From NCBI GenBank assembly GCA_037576215.1, contig JBANDB010000004.1:1612001-1676000 (forward strand): DNA of 64,000 nucleotides. The letters are read 5' to 3'. Numbering within the stretch: position 1 is the first letter of the stretch; each line of letters begins with the position of its first letter. Origin of the DNA: Armillaria gallica (Eukaryota > Basidiomycota > Agaricomycetes > Agaricales > Physalacriaceae). The translations under genes were made by a program, and so were the position numbers. The notes beneath the pieces are model-generated. The model saw nothing but the letters and a program-made list of their open reading frames with translations, had not been told where the DNA came from and searched no databases. Positions 61,906 through 64,000 of the stretch are shown here, one piece after another.

Positions 61906-62518
61906 TCAGATCTTCGAGCTCTGAAAACCCGCCGCGGGCTCCCTTTGGAGTACTGCTGGAGCTTGTCCTCTTGGGTAAGTATGTACCAGGGTCTGTTTCT
62001 TGGTATTGGGATCCGTAAGAATCATTGTCTGGTCGCCATCTGATGAGTTCTTTACTTCACTCGAAGTTAAAGTGTCAAATGGTCTACCAAGCAATAAATT
62101 GTACACCAGGTTGGCGAGTACATGAACTTGCAGGTACATGGTGACCTCCCCAAACAAGAAGGCCACATTCTTCACTAGTCCTAACGACTTCTCAACTCCT
62201 CTATTCATGCTTTCCATCAAAATATAGATATCCGGGTCGTATTCCCATCCCATCTGCTTAGCCAGGTTGGCTGAACATGACACGATTTGTGACCCGGAGT
62301 CGCAAAGACACTCTAACTTCTTTCTCCCTGAGACCAATGGGTAGACTGACCGTAAAGACTGTGAGGACGAAGCTACGACTACCACTGTCCTGGGCTTTTC
62401 GCCTTCTGGAATAGACTCCAGGTACTGGACTATTGGATCACTAATAATAGTTGACCCTTCCAGGACAAGACCTTGCCGCATTGTGGTTACATAGAAGCTG
62501 CATTCGACCGGTAGGTCT
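61906..62518 (-). pseudogene. Gypsy aspartic protease region, frameshifted both sides
   Basis: The frame to 61906 holds ECLCDSGSQIVSCS, with the D-S-G catalytic triplet, and LLLGRPFDTL further on, the usual fungal Gypsy protease pair. Homology begins upstream of the ATG at 62481 with an IEDLPV-like stretch that is out of frame with the preceding gag-side segment. At the 3' end the reading shifts again near 61920 beside a run of T. Confidence 0.8.
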
Positions 62519-63055
62519 TCAATTCTGATAGTTCTCCAGACCAGGCTCCAAAATATTGGCTACCGATCCCAAAGGTACTCTAGGTTCTTCCAGTTTCTCA
62601 TCATCTTTGGTGTCAGTGACATCCTCCAGAAGTACTTTACTGGTAGGAATCCTCTTAGGTGTGACATAGGTTTTCATCTTTTGCCTAGCACCTGGTGATG
62701 ATGCCAGCCAATGTTCTGCAGTAAGGGTAACGGGAGCCTTCATCATTTGGTCCCAGACTTCCTTTTCTAAGTCCCCTGACTGCGCTTCTACTTTCTTTCT
62801 GTAAGCCGGCTCTTTCCTAACTTCACCTGGTAAGACAGAGAATTTCTCAACTCGTCCCAGAGAGGGGAGCAAGGTCACATCAGGTACTGCGGCGTATGGA
62901 TTTTCGGGTTCAAGGTAACCATCATTCCCGGTCGTCGAGATTACTGGGGGACTTGATTGTGGCCGATCGCCCATGTCTTGATTGCCAGGTACAAGGTTTT
63001 CATCATTATCACTACTAAAACTAGGGGTATATTTGCTTTGCAATTTTGGGCGTGA
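62519..63055 (-). pseudogene. Gag-protease linker segment
   Basis: An acidic, proline-rich frame directly continuing the gag frame after its TGA; the segment is in the same phase. It ends at 62519, where the next conserved residues lie one frame over. No catalytic motif. Confidence 0.6.
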
Positions 63056-64000
63056 TCACCAGTTCTCCGCCTCTGCTCCTCGCTTTTGGTTTTGGTTTAC
63101 ATCCTCTGGTGAAGAGTCACCTAGCCCGGTCACCACCGCGGCCTTTTTATGGTGCTCTCCTGCCTTCATTGAACGTTTACGAAAATCCTGGGTATCTTGC
63201 GAAGGTTCATTAGCCTGGCTAGCCTCTTGCCATCGTTGGCCTCTGGTTTTCACAACAGATTCCCATTGTGGTCCTTCCAGGTACTGATCAACTTTCTCTG
63301 GTGCCATGTGTGAGGTTTGTTGTACCAACTTCTCGAGCATGTTCTTCAAGTAGCTGATATCCTCTTTCTCTTCCGCTATTTGGTGAGACATAACATACTG
63401 AGGCACTGGGCCCGACAATTGTGAGGCCGCGATATAGGTCTGTCCAACAGTGTTAGATCCAGAAGCCTTACACAATTCGTAATAATGTTGAATCCTTGCT
63501 CTTGGGCTCATCCTGGCAGGTCCTTTCGGTGGAGGATTCCCGTCCCGTAACCTGTACATATTCTGTGTACCTGGTACATGAACTAGTTCCCTGGTAGTAA
63601 TCATCTCTAGCTTGTAGGGACAATCTACCTGGAAATGTCCAGGCGTCTCACAGAAATGACAGTTACCAGGCGCGTTACTGCCATACTGGCCACGAGTACT
63701 TTGGACGGGCGCAGATTGAGTGATCTTTGGTTGGGTCTTAATCTGCGCCAACATCTTGTGTAACTCCTCATCTCTCTTACTTTGTGACGAAACACTAGTC
63801 TCCAGCAACTTCACAATGAGCCTGTTACTATCAGCCATCGTGGCCAAGAAGCTATTCATTTCTTCTGGCAACTCAGCCTTAGCAGGTTCCTTCTTGTAAG
63901 TTATTATGCCTCTGTTCGCTGGCATGCTCGGAGCTTCCGCTTTAGTGGTACTAGGTGCTACTGGTAAAGCACTATCAAATATGTCATTGTAAACGGCGCC
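63056..64000 (-). pseudogene. Gag C-terminal part with zinc knuckle (runs off the window)
   Basis: The frame is open from the window edge; 25 codons precede the first ATG at 63925, so the real start is outside. It contains a helical segment and one CCHC knuckle CHFCETPGHFQVDC (C-x2-C-x4-H-x4-C), then a basic C terminus. It ends in TGA at 63058-63056, after which the same frame continues as the linker. The stop is either a lesion or a gag/pol boundary used by readthrough. Confidence 0.75.

Larger units (their letters stand above)
50543..64000 (-). mobile_element. Large Ty3/Gypsy retroelement with opposite-strand genes
   Basis: Minus-strand order from the right edge: gag with a CCHC knuckle, protease, reverse transcriptase, RNase H, integrase. 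Then come 6 kb holding four plus-strand genes, a polypurine tract and the 3' LTR. Protease-RT-RNase H-integrase is the Ty3/Gypsy order. The 5' LTR and start of gag lie beyond the window, so total length and target duplication cannot be read; more than 13.4 kb is inside. LTR, antisense genes and pol all share a high density of CCAGG/CCTGG words not seen in the rest of the window, which ties the parts together as one unit. gag-pol of this copy is disabled by stops and frameshifts. Confidence 0.8.

Noticed and set aside
1..64000. CRISPR arrays, riboswitches, bacterial-type promoters or operons
   Set aside because: None seen; intron-containing genes and eukaryotic transposons show this is a fungal nuclear sequence.

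Overview
The window looks like a transposon-rich, accessory stretch of nuclear DNA from an Agaricomycete (mushroom-forming basidiomycete). The evidence is short GT-AG introns of about 47-60 bp, a KDZ-type DNA transposon, two HET-domain paralogues, a DUF6535 membrane protein and a Ty3/Gypsy element with the pol wording typical of agaric fungi. No tRNA, rRNA, housekeeping gene or bacterial-style operon was seen. The species cannot be named from the sequence.

Layout. 1-26 kb: islands of accessory genes in decayed DNA. These are a nucleotidyltransferase-fold gene (1.46-2.27 kb), a TA-flanked MITE (5.0-5.6 kb), a HET-domain gene (7.5-9.1 kb, minus), a DUF6535 gene with two frame breaks (13.0-16.1 kb, minus), a four-helix membrane protein copy with a frameshift (22.0-22.9 kb) and the 3' part of a transposase-like gene (23.1-24.3 kb, minus). 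26.97-33.31 kb: a complete KDZ transposon with about 330-bp terminal inverted repeats and a perfect 8-bp target duplication. It carries an eight-exon KDZ transposase (minus) and a divergent five-exon partner gene (plus). 33.3-50.5 kb: mostly decayed DNA, with a foldback element split by a solo LTR (5-bp target duplication), a second HET paralogue (41.5-43.5 kb), an intact copy of the membrane protein (44.5-45.5 kb, minus), a hAT-like MITE and a second TA-flanked MITE. 50.54 kb to the right edge: one large Ty3/Gypsy retroelement read on the minus strand and cut by the window end. It has an LTR, polypurine tract, integrase, RNase H/RT, protease and gag.

How the parts relate. The retroelement carries, between integrase and its 3' LTR, about 6 kb of intron-containing genes on the opposite strand (A, B1, B2, C). 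They are small proteins with zinc clusters, basic regions and coiled coils that I do not recognise. The element as a whole is strongly enriched in CCAGG/CCTGG words. Its gag-pol is disabled by in-frame stops, frameshifts and a YIDD-to-YIND change, while the opposite-strand genes A and B1 still read open. The KDZ element by contrast looks young, although its partner gene has one in-frame TGA just before a conserved-looking basic tail. HET and membrane-protein genes each occur as one more intact and one frameshifted copy, as expected of an expanding and decaying accessory gene family region.
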